NCBI GenBank assembly: GCA_034678345.1
Contig: JAXDBZ010000038.1
Location: 1 to 40,149 of the forward strand
Direction: 5' to 3'
Length of the DNA: 40,149 bases
Source: JANXPZ01 sp034678345
GTDB taxonomy: Bacteria > Eisenbacteria > RBG-16-71-46
Both the position numbers and the translations under genes were made by a program. The notes under the pieces are model-generated. The model worked only from the letters and a program-made list of their open reading frames with translations. It had not been told where the DNA came from and made no database searches. Below, in pieces: positions 1 to 8,551 of the stretch. Within the stretch, counting starts at the first letter, position 1; each line of letters opens with the position of its first letter.

Positions 1-1846
1 GGGCGGCCGGCACCAGCCGCGCCGCGCCGGGCCGCGGCCCGCGCGCGCCGCCCAGGCGATCGAGCGCCCAGGCCCCCAGCGCGAGGCCGCCCATGAAGGC
101 GGTGAGCAGCACGCCAAGGTCCTGATAGAGCACGCCGGAGCGCGTCTGGTAGTGGAGCAGGAGCACGGACTCCGCCAGCATGCCGGCGAAGCCGGCGGCG
201 GCGGCGTAGAGCGCGCGCCGCAGGACCGCGCCACGCCGCGCCAGGGCGAGGAGCAGGAGCAGCGCGGCCGCGCCCGCCCAGGCCGTGGGCGCGCGGACCA
301 GGTCGCGGGCCCCGAGCTCCGGCAGATCGAGGGCGGCGAGCCGCGGGACGTAGCGCGACAGCCACAGCACCATCGTCGCCTGGTAGCAGGCCGGGCGCGC
401 GTCGCGGTTGGCCCGCGCCCGGTCGCGCGCCAGCCGCCGCGCTGTCTCGGCGAAGCGATCGTTCGTGTAGAGGTAGCGCGCGTAGGCCGGCGTGGCGATG
501 CGCGCGTCCGGCAGCCGGGCGGCGAGCCGCGCCGCCGGCGCCGCCGGCTCGCGCGGCAGCGGGGCGCGCGAGGCCAGCAGCAGGTTCGTCGCGCCGGGCA
601 GCACGACCACGGACGGGAAGACCTCGCGCAGCGCGCGGTGGATGCCCGCCGCCCGCCGCGTCAGCGCCGGCGTCCAGAGGTTCTCGGCGCCGCGCAGGCG
701 CAGCGCGAGCACGCCGCCGGGCGCGAGCCGGGCGGCGCAGTCCGCGAAGAACTCCCGCGTGAAGAAGCGGTTCGCGCGACCCGACGAGGGCTCGGGCATC
801 CCCGAGAGGACGAGGTCGTAGTGGCCGGGCCGGGCGAGGAAGCGGCGCGGGTCGGCGAAGACGACGCGCACCCGCGGGTCGGCCAGGGCGCCGCGCTCCG
901 CCGCCGGCAGGTGCGGCAGCACGAGCCGGAGCATCGCCGGATCCAGCTCGACGTCGGTCACCGCCACGCGGCCCAGGCGCAGCACCTGCGGGACGAGCCC
1001 CTGCGCCGCGCCGCCCAGCACCAGCACCCGCCGCACGCTGCCGCGCTGCGCCGCCGCCAGGTGCACGAACTCCTCCGCCGCGAACGTCTGGCTCTCGTAG
1101 GCGAGGGCATCGCTCTCGAAGACCACGACCTGGCCGAGACTGCCGGTCACGGTGACGCGGCCGTAGGGCGTGTCGCGGGTGGCCAGCAATCGCGGGTGGT
1201 TCGCACGCGTCATGGCCCGATCGAGCGTGGGCGAGGTGGCGAGCAGCGCCAGCGCGACGACGACGCCCGCGGCGGGGAGGACGAGGCCGGCGCGGCCGCG
1301 AGAGCGCGATGCGGCCGCGGCGCACGCCCCGCCGCCGCACACCAGCGCCATCGCCCAGTTCTGCACGCCGAGGGCCGGCAGCGCGGTGGCGAGCAGCCCG
1401 CCGGCGAGTCCCCCGGCGCTCTCGAGGGCATAGGCGCGCGCGGCCGAGCCGCGGCCCGCGGCCGTGAACCGCCGCGCCATCCAGGGGAAGAGCAGGCCGC
1501 CGAGGAGGGCGGCGGGCAGCAGGCACAGGCCGAGCGTGGCGAGCTGAAGGCCGAAGGGCAGGTCGGCGCCGGTCACGCCGCCGAAGAGGCGGCGCGAACC
1601 GCGCGCCAGCGCGACGCCGGCGGGGATCGCCACGCCCAGCGCGAGCAGGCCGGCCGCGATGGCGCGGTGCCCCGCCCGGCGGGCGGCGTGCGCGGCGAGG
1701 GCGCCGGCGGCCGTGCCGGCGAGCCAGAAGCCGAGGCCGAGCACGAGCACCAGCTCGCTGCCGTAGGAGGCCACTTCGCACTCGCGCAGCAGCACGACCT
1801 GGCCGAGCAGCGCCAGGGCACCGAGGACGACGAGTCGTACGGTCAC
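1..1846 (-). CDS. Membrane-embedded spermidine-synthase-like protein (3' end beyond the window)
   Basis: 615 residues are visible and the C-terminus lies outside the window. The GTG start overlaps the stop of the upstream gene (GTGA), so translation is probably coupled. The N-terminal ~200 residues are hydrophobic and contain several membrane segments. Residues ~210-440 resemble polyamine aminopropyltransferases: the nucleotide loop reads VLVLGGAAQG where SpeE has GGGDGG, followed by an acidic VTDVELDP strand and a FFTREFF...LAPGGVLAL segment. More membrane helices follow after ~residue 520. Fused membrane/spermidine-synthase-like proteins are a known family in bacteria, mostly without a proven substrate. 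The GGGDGG loop is degenerate and the usual catalytic Asp region reads LSGMPEPSSG, so true aminopropyl transfer is doubtful. It is the last visible gene of the AmmeMemoRadiSam run. The family call is fairly sure; the function is unknown. Confidence 0.8.
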   Translation of the reverse strand, partial: MTVRLVVLGALALLGQVVLLRECEVASYGSELVLVLGLGFWLAGTAAGALAAHAARRAGHRAIAAGLLALGVAIPAGVALARGSRRLFGGVTGADLPFGLQLATLGLCLLPAALLGGLLFPWMARRFTAAGRGSAARAYALESAGGLAGGLLATALPALGVQNWAMALVCGGGACAAAASRSRGRAGLVLPAAGVVVALALLATSPTLDRAMTRANHPRLLATRDTPYGRVTVTGSLGQVVVFESDALAYESQTFAAEEFVHLAAAQRGSVRRVLVLGGAAQGLVPQVLRLGRVAVTDVELDPAMLRLVLPHLPAAERGALADPRVRVVFADPRRFLARPGHYDLVLSGMPEPSSGRANRFFTREFFADCAARLAPGGVLALRLRGAENLWTPALTRRAAGIHRALREVFPSVVVLPGATNLLLASRAPLPREPAAPAARLAARLPDARIATPAYARYLYTNDRFAETARRLARDRARANRDARPACYQATMVLWLSRYVPRLAALDLPELGARDLVRAPTAWAGAAALLLLLALARRGAVLRRALYAAAAGFAGMLAESVLLLHYQTRSGVLYQDLGVLLTAFMGGLALGAWALDRLGGARGPRPGAARLVPAA

Positions 1847-3459
1847 TTCGTATCGGATTCGCGGAAGTGGATGCTCTGGAACGTCCAGAAGCGGGCGCCG
1901 CTCTTCCACGCGTCGGCCGGCAGGCCCGCCTTGCGGCACAGGTTCTCGAGCAGGGCCGTGCGGTCCCAGCCCTGCTCGGGCGCCACCTGCGGCAGGAAGA
2001 CGGCGGTGCGCCCGTCCTTGCGGATCTGCACGCCGTCGCGGCCGACGACGATCCCCTCGGGCCCGGCGACCGGGGCGAGCGGCGTGAGCACGGAGATCTC
2101 GATCTCGACCTCCTTCAGCTCGCGCTCCTCGAGCGGGGCGAAGCGCGGGTCCTCGAAGGCCGCGGCCAGCGCCATGGCCTGCACGGTGGCGCCGAGGGGC
2201 CGGTCCGGGGTCATGTGGCCGATGCAGCCGCGCAGTTCGCCCGCCTCGAAGAGGGTGACGAACGCGCCGCGGAGGCGTTGCGCCGCCGCCGGCAGGTCGT
2301 GGGGCAGCGGCGCGGCGCCGCCGGTCGCGAACCAGTGCTCGAGGGTCGTGCGCGCGAGCCGCAGCAGGGTGCGCTTCGCCGCCGCGTCCAGCGTCGCATC
2401 GGCGTCCGCAGGCCCGGGCGGCGGGGCCCCCGCGGGATCGCCCGCTCCAGGTCCGGGCGGGGAGGCGCCCGGTCCGGACGGGGCATCCGATCCGCCGGGA
2501 CCGGCGGTGAACGAGACCGCGCCGTAGCCCACCACGCGCGTGCGGTCGTGGGGCGGCACGTCGCCGCTGTTCGCCCACGAGACCAGCGTGCCGCGGGTGG
2601 CGCCGAGGGTGCGCGCCGCCGCCATCGCCGTCATCACCGCGCCCGCCCCGCAGGCGCAGGTCTCGAGTCCTGGGTATCCGGCGTTCATCTGGGCCTCCAT
2701 GGCCGCCTGCACCCCGGCCGGGTCGAGCCGCGCGATGGCGGCGAGCACGGCGTGGTCGGAGGCGCGGCTGCCTTCGGAATCGGGATAGTGGGAGAGGTCG
2801 CTGCTCGCCACGACGAGCGGGCGGTACCCGGCGAGCGTCCGGGCCAGCGCGCGGCCGATGCGCGCGCAGGTCGCGGGCTCCTCGCTGCCCACCACCACGG
2901 GCAGGACGGGGACTCCGGGGAAGAGCACCTGGGCGAAGGGCAGCTGCACCTCGATCGAGTGCTCGCGGACGTGCACGCGCGGGTCGGCGTTGAAGTCGCC
3001 GCCGGCCGCCCGCAGCGCGGCGGCGGCCCTCGCGTCCACCCGCGCCACGCCGAGCGGGGTGCGCATGCCGGAGCCCGCGTAGACCGAGGCGCCGCGGAAG
3101 GCGGCGGTGGTGTGGTTCGTGCCGAGGACGACGATGAGGCCGTAGCGGTGCCCGCGGGCCTGCGCCCAGCCGTCGGCGGCGATCCGGCCGGAGAAGTGGT
3201 AGCCCGCGTGTGGCACCACGAGGGCGACCGGTCTCGCGCCGGCCGCGGTCCTGGCCCCGGCGAGGAGGCTCCGCACCTCCCCGGCGAGCTGCGCGGGATC
3301 GGCCGGGTAGAACTGGCCCGCCACCGCCGGGGCGCGCACCTCGGACGTCGCCGCGTCCACCGCGCAGGCCGGCGCGGCCGCGACCGGGAAGGCGGCGAGC
3401 GCGAGCAGGAGCGCCGGACGGCGCAGCGCCGTCGCGGGCGCGGGCGCGGGCGACCTCAT
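1843..3459 (-). CDS. AmmeMemoRadiSam components B and A fused (MEMO1-AMMECR1), with signal peptide
   Basis: 538 residues. An arginine-containing n-region and a hydrophobic stretch (LLLALAAFPVAAAPA, ~residues 17-31) look like a Sec signal peptide. Residues ~43-315 are a MEMO1 domain (LigB-like fold): FYPADPAQL, PHAGYHFSG, LGTNHT, EHSIEVQLPF, SSDLSHY and ETCACGAG are present, covering the three conserved His and the Cys of the family pocket. A Pro/Gly/Ala-rich linker (~318-358) joins an AMMECR1 domain (~360-538) with GELRGCIGHM and AFEDPRFAPL. The start overlaps the end of the upstream MEMO1 gene by 4 nt. Genomic pairing of MEMO1, AMMECR1 and a radical SAM enzyme is the basis of the 'AmmeMemoRadiSam' name; as far as I know its reaction is not established. 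Location outside the cytoplasm is inferred from the signal peptide. Confidence 0.92.
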   Translation of the reverse strand: MRSPAPAPATALRRPALLLALAAFPVAAAPACAVDAATSEVRAPAVAGQFYPADPAQLAGEVRSLLAGARTAAGARPVALVVPHAGYHFSGRIAADGWAQARGHRYGLIVVLGTNHTTAAFRGASVYAGSGMRTPLGVARVDARAAAALRAAGGDFNADPRVHVREHSIEVQLPFAQVLFPGVPVLPVVVGSEEPATCARIGRALARTLAGYRPLVVASSDLSHYPDSEGSRASDHAVLAAIARLDPAGVQAAMEAQMNAGYPGLETCACGAGAVMTAMAAARTLGATRGTLVSWANSGDVPPHDRTRVVGYGAVSFTAGPGGSDAPSGPGASPPGPGAGDPAGAPPPGPADADATLDAAAKRTLLRLARTTLEHWFATGGAAPLPHDLPAAAQRLRGAFVTLFEAGELRGCIGHMTPDRPLGATVQAMALAAAFEDPRFAPLEERELKEVEIEISVLTPLAPVAGPEGIVVGRDGVQIRKDGRTAVFLPQVAPEQGWDRTALLENLCRKAGLPADAWKSGARFWTFQSIHFRESDTK

Positions 3460-4403
3460 CGTTCCCCCCTCGTGTCGTGGCGCGGCACGTGCGGCGGCAG
3501 ATCGAGCGCGGCCAGCTCGGCGCCGGGCGGGCCCGCCGTGATCGTGACCGCACCATAGCCCACGACCCGCTCTCGGTCACCCATTGGAGCGTCGCCGCTG
3601 TTGGCGTGCGAGACCACGGTACCGCGCGTGGCCCCCAGCGCGCGGGCCGCCGCCAGGGTGGCGAGCAGCGGCGAGGCGCCGCAGGCGCAGGTGGCGAGGC
3701 CCTCGCGGCCGGCGCTCTCCTCGGCGCGGATCGTGCGACGCAGGCCGTCGGGGTCGAGCCGGGCGATGGCGGCGAGCACGGCGCGATCGGCAGCGACCGC
3801 GTCGTCGTAGCCCGGGTAGTGCGACAGGTCGCTGCTCGAGACGACCAGCGCGCGCCGGCCGGCGAGCACGCCGGCCAGTGCCACGCCGAAGCGCTCGCAG
3901 CGGCGGGGGTCCTCGCTGCCGACGACCACCGGCAGGATGGGCACGCCCGGCAGCACCGTCTGCACGAAGGGCAGCTGCACCTCGATCGAGTGTTCGCGCT
4001 CGTGCGGCCGCGGGTCGGAGGTGCACTCGCGGTCGGCCGCGAGCAGCGCCGACGCCGTGTCGCCGTCCACCGGCACGGTGCCGAGCGGGGTGCGGAAGCC
4101 GCCGCCGAGGAAGACCGCGACCCCCGAGAAGTTCGCCACCGTGTGGTTGGGGCCGAGCAGGACGACGAGGTCGTAGCGCTGGTTCTCGGTCTGGCGCCAC
4201 CCGTCGGCGGCGATCAGTCCCGAGTACACGTAGCCGGCGTGCGGCACGACCAGCGCGATGGGCCGCGACCCACGCTCCGCGTGGGTGCCCCCGAGCGGGG
4301 GCAGCGCCCGCTCGAGCAGGGCCCGCACGGTCGCCTCGAGCCGCGCCGGGTCGGCGGGGTAGAAGCTGCCGGCCACCACCGGGGAGCGCACCGCCGGTCG
4401 CAT
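3456..4403 (-). CDS. AmmeMemoRadiSam system protein B (MEMO1 family), stand-alone copy
   Basis: 315 residues, a usual length for bacterial MEMO1 proteins. It carries FYPADPARLEAT, PHAGYVYSG, LGPNHTV, EHSIEVQLPFVQ, SSDLSHYPG and ATCACGASP, so the conserved His/Cys pocket is intact. There is no signal peptide; the protein starts directly at the domain (MRPAVRSPVVAGSFYPAD), unlike the fused paralogue downstream. It begins 4 nt after the stop of the radical SAM gene and its stop overlaps the next start (ATGA). The copy is clearly paralogous to the N-terminal half of the fusion protein, for example in the ARALGATRGT block near the C-terminus. Family assignment is secure; its reaction is not known. 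Confidence 0.93.
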   Translation of the reverse strand: MRPAVRSPVVAGSFYPADPARLEATVRALLERALPPLGGTHAERGSRPIALVVPHAGYVYSGLIAADGWRQTENQRYDLVVLLGPNHTVANFSGVAVFLGGGFRTPLGTVPVDGDTASALLAADRECTSDPRPHEREHSIEVQLPFVQTVLPGVPILPVVVGSEDPRRCERFGVALAGVLAGRRALVVSSSDLSHYPGYDDAVAADRAVLAAIARLDPDGLRRTIRAEESAGREGLATCACGASPLLATLAAARALGATRGTVVSHANSGDAPMGDRERVVGYGAVTITAGPPGAELAALDLPPHVPRHDTRGER

Positions 4404-4407
4404 CGTC

Positions 4408-5670
4408 TCAGCTCCACACGCCCGGGATGGCGCGGCCGCACTTCGGGCAGCGGCCGCCGCGCAGGTGGACGGCGCTCACGAACATGCCGTCGCGCTCGAT
4501 CACCTTCGTGCCGCAGCCCGGGCACCAGGTGTGGTTGCCGGGATGCCCCGGCAGGTTGCCGACGTAGGCGAAGCGCAGACCCTGCGCCATGCCGATCTCT
4601 CGCGCGCGCTCGAGCGTGGCCACCGGCGTGGCGGGGAGGTTGCGCAGCTGGTAGTCGGGGTGGAAGCGCGTGAAGTGCACCGGCACGTCGGGGCCCAGCT
4701 CGCCGGCGACCCACTTCGACAGCTCCGTGAGGTCGCGCGGCGAGTCGTTGAGCGTCGGCACGACCAGGTTGACGATCTCGAGGTGCACGCCGCTCCTGGC
4801 CACCTGCCGCAGGCTGCGCAGCACCGGCTTCAGCTCCGCCCCGCACACGTCGCGGTAGAAGTCCTCGCGGAAGCCCTTGAGGTCGATCTTGATGGCGTCG
4901 AGCACGCCGCACAGCTCGCGCAGCGGGGCCTCGTTCATGAAGCCGCAGGAGACGAGGACGGAGCGCCGGCCCAGTGGCCGGGCCGCCCGGGCGATGTCGG
5001 CCATGTACTCGAGGAAGACGGTGGGCTCGTTGTAGGTGAAGGCGATGACCGGGGCGGCGCGGTCCACCGCGGCGCGCGCGATGGCGGCCGCCGGCACGCT
5101 CGGCTGCGCGTAGTCCTCGGGGCGGGCCTGCGAGATCTCCCAGTTCTGGCAGAACTTGCAGCGCAGCGGGCAGCCGCTGGTGGCCAGCGAGTAGGCCGCG
5201 GCTCCCGGCAGGAAGTGGAAGAACGGCTTCTTCTCGATCGGGTCCACGTGGATGCTCATGGGCCGCCCGTACACCAGGCTCCTGAGCTCGCCGCCGACGT
5301 GGATGCGCGCCCCGCAAGCGCCGCGCTCACCCTCGGCCAGCGTGCAGCCGCGCGCGCAGAGCTGGCAGCGCACGAGCGTCCTCGCGTGCCGCGGTGCCGT
5401 GCCGGGCCCGGGGGTGCCCGCGCGCAGCGTGGGTCCGCCCGCGGCGTGGCAGGCGGCGCAATCGGTCGAGGCGGTCGAGACCCAGTAGCGCGCGCGGGGC
5501 GCGCGGCGGACCAGCTCGGCGCGGGGATCCCCGGCCGCGCGCGCGGCCGGCGGCAGAAGGATCTCGAGGCCGCGGGCGGCGGAGTGCAGCGCGCCGCCGG
5601 CCAGCAGGGCGCCGCAGCCCGCGCCGGTGGTGCGCAGGAAATCGCGCCGGGAGAAGGTGGATCGGGACAT
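4408..5670 (-). CDS. AmmeMemoRadiSam system radical SAM enzyme with Tat signal and CxxCH motif
   Basis: 420 residues. The start at 5670 is chosen because it gives a twin-arginine signal (SRRDFLRTTG, residues 7-16, then a hydrophobic stretch) with a GAGG ribosome-binding sequence upstream; the frame is open further upstream but without family similarity. Residues 71-75 read CAACH, the c-type haem attachment pattern CxxCH. A Cys cluster CQLCARGC (102-109) precedes the radical SAM motif CPLRCKFC (C167, C171, C174), the [4Fe-4S]/S-adenosylmethionine site. The C-terminus has a zinc-ribbon-like pair (WCPGCG and CPKCG). The body matches the pyruvate-formate-lyase-activase-like enzymes that accompany MEMO1 and AMMECR1. 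A Tat signal would allow export of the folded, cofactor-loaded protein, although Tat motifs can be false positives. The AmmeMemoRadiSam reaction is unknown. Confidence 0.92.
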   Translation of the reverse strand: MSRSTFSRRDFLRTTGAGCGALLAGGALHSAARGLEILLPPAARAAGDPRAELVRRAPRARYWVSTASTDCAACHAAGGPTLRAGTPGPGTAPRHARTLVRCQLCARGCTLAEGERGACGARIHVGGELRSLVYGRPMSIHVDPIEKKPFFHFLPGAAAYSLATSGCPLRCKFCQNWEISQARPEDYAQPSVPAAAIARAAVDRAAPVIAFTYNEPTVFLEYMADIARAARPLGRRSVLVSCGFMNEAPLRELCGVLDAIKIDLKGFREDFYRDVCGAELKPVLRSLRQVARSGVHLEIVNLVVPTLNDSPRDLTELSKWVAGELGPDVPVHFTRFHPDYQLRNLPATPVATLERAREIGMAQGLRFAYVGNLPGHPGNHTWCPGCGTKVIERDGMFVSAVHLRGGRCPKCGRAIPGVWS

Positions 5671-5717
5671 GGCCGCGCCTCGTTGGGCCGAAGCGTAGCG
5701 CAGGCGCGGGGGGCGGT

Positions 5718-7301
5718 CTACTCCCGGCCCGCGAACAGGCTCGGATAGCGGGCGAGGAAGGCGATGGCGTGCCGCAGCTCGCGCAGGTCCACCGCCTCGC
5801 CGATCTTGTGCGCGTTCTGCATGATGCCGGGCCCCAGCCCGAAGATGGCCGGGTGCCGCATGGTCCCGGCGGTGACCCAGCGCTTGGACTCGGGGACCAC
5901 CAGCGCGGGCTCGTCCACCGGCGCGGGCCAGCCCACGCCGTCGGTGGAGAAGCGCCAGTACCCGAGCCGCGGCTCGCGCCGCAGCGAGCCGCCGCCCTCG
6001 CGCGGCTCGTCCACGTGCGGGGTGACCACGGCGCGGTAGCAGGCCCGGGCCGCGGCGATGGCCGGGTGGTCCTCGGGGGTGCGCCAGGCCCCGTAGACCC
6101 GCGGGTTGCCCGGCGTGTAGCCGCGCCAGGTCGTCTCCTCGTAGCGTGGCACGGCGATCTCGACGTGGAGGCCGTCGGCGATCGCCCGGGCGACGCTGTC
6201 CAGGCCGGCGACGGCGCGCAGGGCGTCGTCGGGCGACTCGCCGGCGGTGAGCCGGCGGTCGAAGCGGAAGGTGAAGCGCTCGGGCACCGAGCAGTCGCTC
6301 GCCGTCTCGACCTTCGCCCAGGTGGCGGTGCGCGAGCCGGGTCCCAGCCGCTCGTCGTGGCCGAAGCTCTCGCCACGCTCGTGCCGCGCTGCCGCCTCGG
6401 CGAGGATGGCCGCGCCGTGCTCGAGCGGGTTGAGGCCCTCGCGCGGGATCGAGCCGTGGCAGGACCGCCCGGTGACGCGCACCTCGATGGTCATGCGGCC
6501 CCGCTGACCGCAGCGGATGACCAGGGCGCCGTCCGTGGTGTCGCCGCTCATCTCGGTGAGCACGACGACGTCGGGCAGCATGGCGGGCGGCGCGCCGGGG
6601 AAGACCCGGCGCGTCAGGTAGAGCGGGCCGCCGCCCTCGTTGTCCTCCTCGGCCGGGGTGACGTAGCTGCGTACGACGACGCCGCGCAGGGCGCCGGCGG
6701 CGCGCAGCTCGACCAGGATGCGCGAGGCGACGATCTGCGCCACCACCCCGCCGAGCTGGTCGGCCGCCCCGCGGCCGAAGACCAGGTGCTCCCACTCGTC
6801 GTCGGGCGGCAGCCAGCCCAGCTCGCTCCGCAGGAAGCCGCGGTCGAGCCGCGCCGGGTCCACCAGGCCGTCGTAGGGGTCGAGTCCCCCGGTGCGCTCG
6901 TGCCAGCGGTCGCGCAGCGCGTGTACCGTGTCGGCGTGGCCGTCGAGGTAGACGACGCGCTTGTCGCGGCGCGCCACGCCGTCGTCGGGGTCCTCGAGCA
7001 CCCAGTAGAGGTTGCCGAAGGCGTCGAAGCCGACGTCGTCCTCGTGCAGCAGGCCGCCGGTCTCGAGCAGCGCCTGGCGCAGGTAGCGCAGGCGCGGGCC
7101 CTCGTGGTTGCTGGTGCCGCACAGCGGATCGCCGCCGGACCCCGACCCCGGGGGTGCCCCGGCGGGTGCCCCCGGGGCGCGGTCCACGTGGTCGGCGGGG
7201 ATGCGGATGGCCTCGCGCAGGAGGGAGGCCGCCAGCGGCAGGTCGCGCGCGGCGGCCGAGGCGATGGCCGCGTCCAGCCCGCCGCGCGCTCCGTCGCTCA
7301 T
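5718..7301 (-). CDS. M20 family metallohydrolase, YgeY-like
   Basis: 527 residues. M20 features in order: metal-site DGHADTV, GRGAADQLGG, PAEEDNEGG, TEMSGDT, a dimerisation-domain segment RSCHGSIPREGLNP, FRFDRRLTAGES, FSTDGVGW and a final NAHKIGEA histidine. The segments CGQRGRM, SCHG, DRRL.GE and FST.GV are those of YgeY, the hydrolase of the E. coli ygeW-ygeX-ygeY-hyuA-yqeA cluster, but this protein is about 120 residues longer because of insertions (for example a Gly/Pro/Ala-rich stretch near residues 40-60). M20 enzymes hydrolyse amide or ureide bonds with two metal ions. It lies 1 nt after the YgeW-like gene and 47 nt before the radical SAM gene. Substrate is unproven; an N-carbamoyl or ureido compound is inferred from context. 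Confidence 0.88.
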   Translation of the reverse strand: MSDGARGGLDAAIASAAARDLPLAASLLREAIRIPADHVDRAPGAPAGAPPGSGSGGDPLCGTSNHEGPRLRYLRQALLETGGLLHEDDVGFDAFGNLYWVLEDPDDGVARRDKRVVYLDGHADTVHALRDRWHERTGGLDPYDGLVDPARLDRGFLRSELGWLPPDDEWEHLVFGRGAADQLGGVVAQIVASRILVELRAAGALRGVVVRSYVTPAEEDNEGGGPLYLTRRVFPGAPPAMLPDVVVLTEMSGDTTDGALVIRCGQRGRMTIEVRVTGRSCHGSIPREGLNPLEHGAAILAEAAARHERGESFGHDERLGPGSRTATWAKVETASDCSVPERFTFRFDRRLTAGESPDDALRAVAGLDSVARAIADGLHVEIAVPRYEETTWRGYTPGNPRVYGAWRTPEDHPAIAAARACYRAVVTPHVDEPREGGGSLRREPRLGYWRFSTDGVGWPAPVDEPALVVPESKRWVTAGTMRHPAIFGLGPGIMQNAHKIGEAVDLRELRHAIAFLARYPSLFAGRE

Positions 7302-7302
7302 C

Positions 7303-8448
7303 TCACTTCGCCAGGGCTTCGAGCCGCCGCGCCAGATCGGGGGTCTTGGCCACGGCCAGCAGGGCCATGATGACGTACATCTTGTACTGCGCCTGGCGGG
7401 CGACGTTCACGGCGTGCTGCTTCATCACGCCGTGCGACACCTCGTCACCGATGTCGGCGGGCAGCGGGTGCATGTAGAGCGCGTTCCCGCCCTTCGTCAG
7501 CCCCATGCGCCGCTCGTCGCAGATCCAGTCCTTGTGCGCGGCGTTCCCGGCCAGCGCCGCCTTCTCGATCTCCGCCAGCTTCGCCTTGTCCTTGGACTTG
7601 TTGGCGGCCACGCGCGCGAGCATGAGGTCGTAGGGGCCCCAGGACTTGGGATAGACGATGTCGGCGCCCGCGAAGGCGTCGTCCATCGAGTTCGTGACGC
7701 GGAACGAGCCGCCCGAGGCCTTCGCCGCGGCGTGCGCGTACTCCATCGTGTCGGGCATGAGGTGGTAGCCCTCGGGGTGGGCGAGCACGACCTCGGCGCC
7801 GAAGCGGGTGAACAGCATCGAGCAGCCCTGCGCCACCGACAGCGGTTTGGCGTAGGAGGGCGAGTAGGCCCAGGAGACGGCGATCTTCCTGCCCTGCAGG
7901 CCGCCCGGGTGGCATTCGCGCATCCACATCAGGTCGGCCATGGTCTGCGTCGGGTGGTCGATGTCGCACTGCAGGTTCACGACCGGGACCTTGCGCGGGT
8001 CCTTCACCGCGGCCAGGTAAGCGTCGATACCCTGGGCGACGTCGCGCATGAAGGAGTTGCCCTCGCCGATGATCATGTCGTGGCGCACGCCCAGCGCGTG
8101 GGAGTTCATGCCCAGCATGGCGCCGGTCTCGACGGCGGTCTCGCCGTGCGAGACCTGCGTCGAGCCGCCATCCACGATGACCGGGCTGAGGCCGAGTCGG
8201 GCGCAGGCGCCCGCCCACGCCGACTTCGTGCGCGTGGACTGGTCGAAGAACAACGCCCAGCCCAGCTCGTCCTCGAACAGGGCGGTGGACCGGCCGGCGT
8301 AGTCGAGGCCGGCGAAGCGGCCGATCACCGCCATGAGCGTCTCCAGCTCGGGCGTCGTCCAGTCGCGCGTCAGCAGCATGTTGCGGCCGAACAGCGCGTC
8401 CAGGGCGGCCTGGGCGGGGACCGGCGGCAGGGTCGTCACGGGGCTCAT
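7303..8448 (-). CDS. ygeW: Knotted carbamoyltransferase, YgeW-like
   Basis: 381 residues. Carbamoyl-phosphate motif FFDQSTRTKSAW, the long SWAYSPSYAKPLSVAQG insertion, the CDIDHPTQTMADL motif and a C-terminal MHPLPADI segment are those of the YgeW branch of knotted transcarbamoylases. The start at 8448 has a good ribosome-binding site (GAAGGAG); the frame is open much further upstream but without family similarity. E. coli YgeW is part of an anaerobic purine/ureide catabolic cluster, where it is thought to run phosphorolytically on ureido acids, giving carbamoyl phosphate for carbamate kinase. A carbamate kinase is encoded in the divergent operon here. It is the first gene of the minus-strand run, with a candidate promoter at 8552-8580. 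Family call strong; substrate inferred. Confidence 0.92.
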   Translation of the reverse strand: MSPVTTLPPVPAQAALDALFGRNMLLTRDWTTPELETLMAVIGRFAGLDYAGRSTALFEDELGWALFFDQSTRTKSAWAGACARLGLSPVIVDGGSTQVSHGETAVETGAMLGMNSHALGVRHDMIIGEGNSFMRDVAQGIDAYLAAVKDPRKVPVVNLQCDIDHPTQTMADLMWMRECHPGGLQGRKIAVSWAYSPSYAKPLSVAQGCSMLFTRFGAEVVLAHPEGYHLMPDTMEYAHAAAKASGGSFRVTNSMDDAFAGADIVYPKSWGPYDLMLARVAANKSKDKAKLAEIEKAALAGNAAHKDWICDERRMGLTKGGNALYMHPLPADIGDEVSHGVMKQHAVNVARQAQYKMYVIMALLAVAKTPDLARRLEALAK

Positions 8449-8551
8449 GCGGGCTCCTTCTGCGGGTGCGGGAGCCGGCGGGCCGGGAGGGCCCGGCCGG
8501 CGCCACGGGATGGCAGCGCGCGGGAGAGCGCGGGTACGAAAACGGCCCGAC

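Noticed and set aside
152..3558. Long plus-strand open frames opposite the AmmeMemoRadiSam genes
   Set aside because: They consist of Arg/Gly/Ala/His-rich sequence without domains, the usual antisense shadow in very GC-rich DNA; the minus-strand frames carry clear family motifs.
4408..7122. A 904-codon minus-strand frame that would fuse extra sequence to the radical SAM enzyme
   Set aside because: The N-terminal part is an out-of-frame reading of the YgeY-like gene; the real start at 5670 begins a Tat signal and has a ribosome-binding site.
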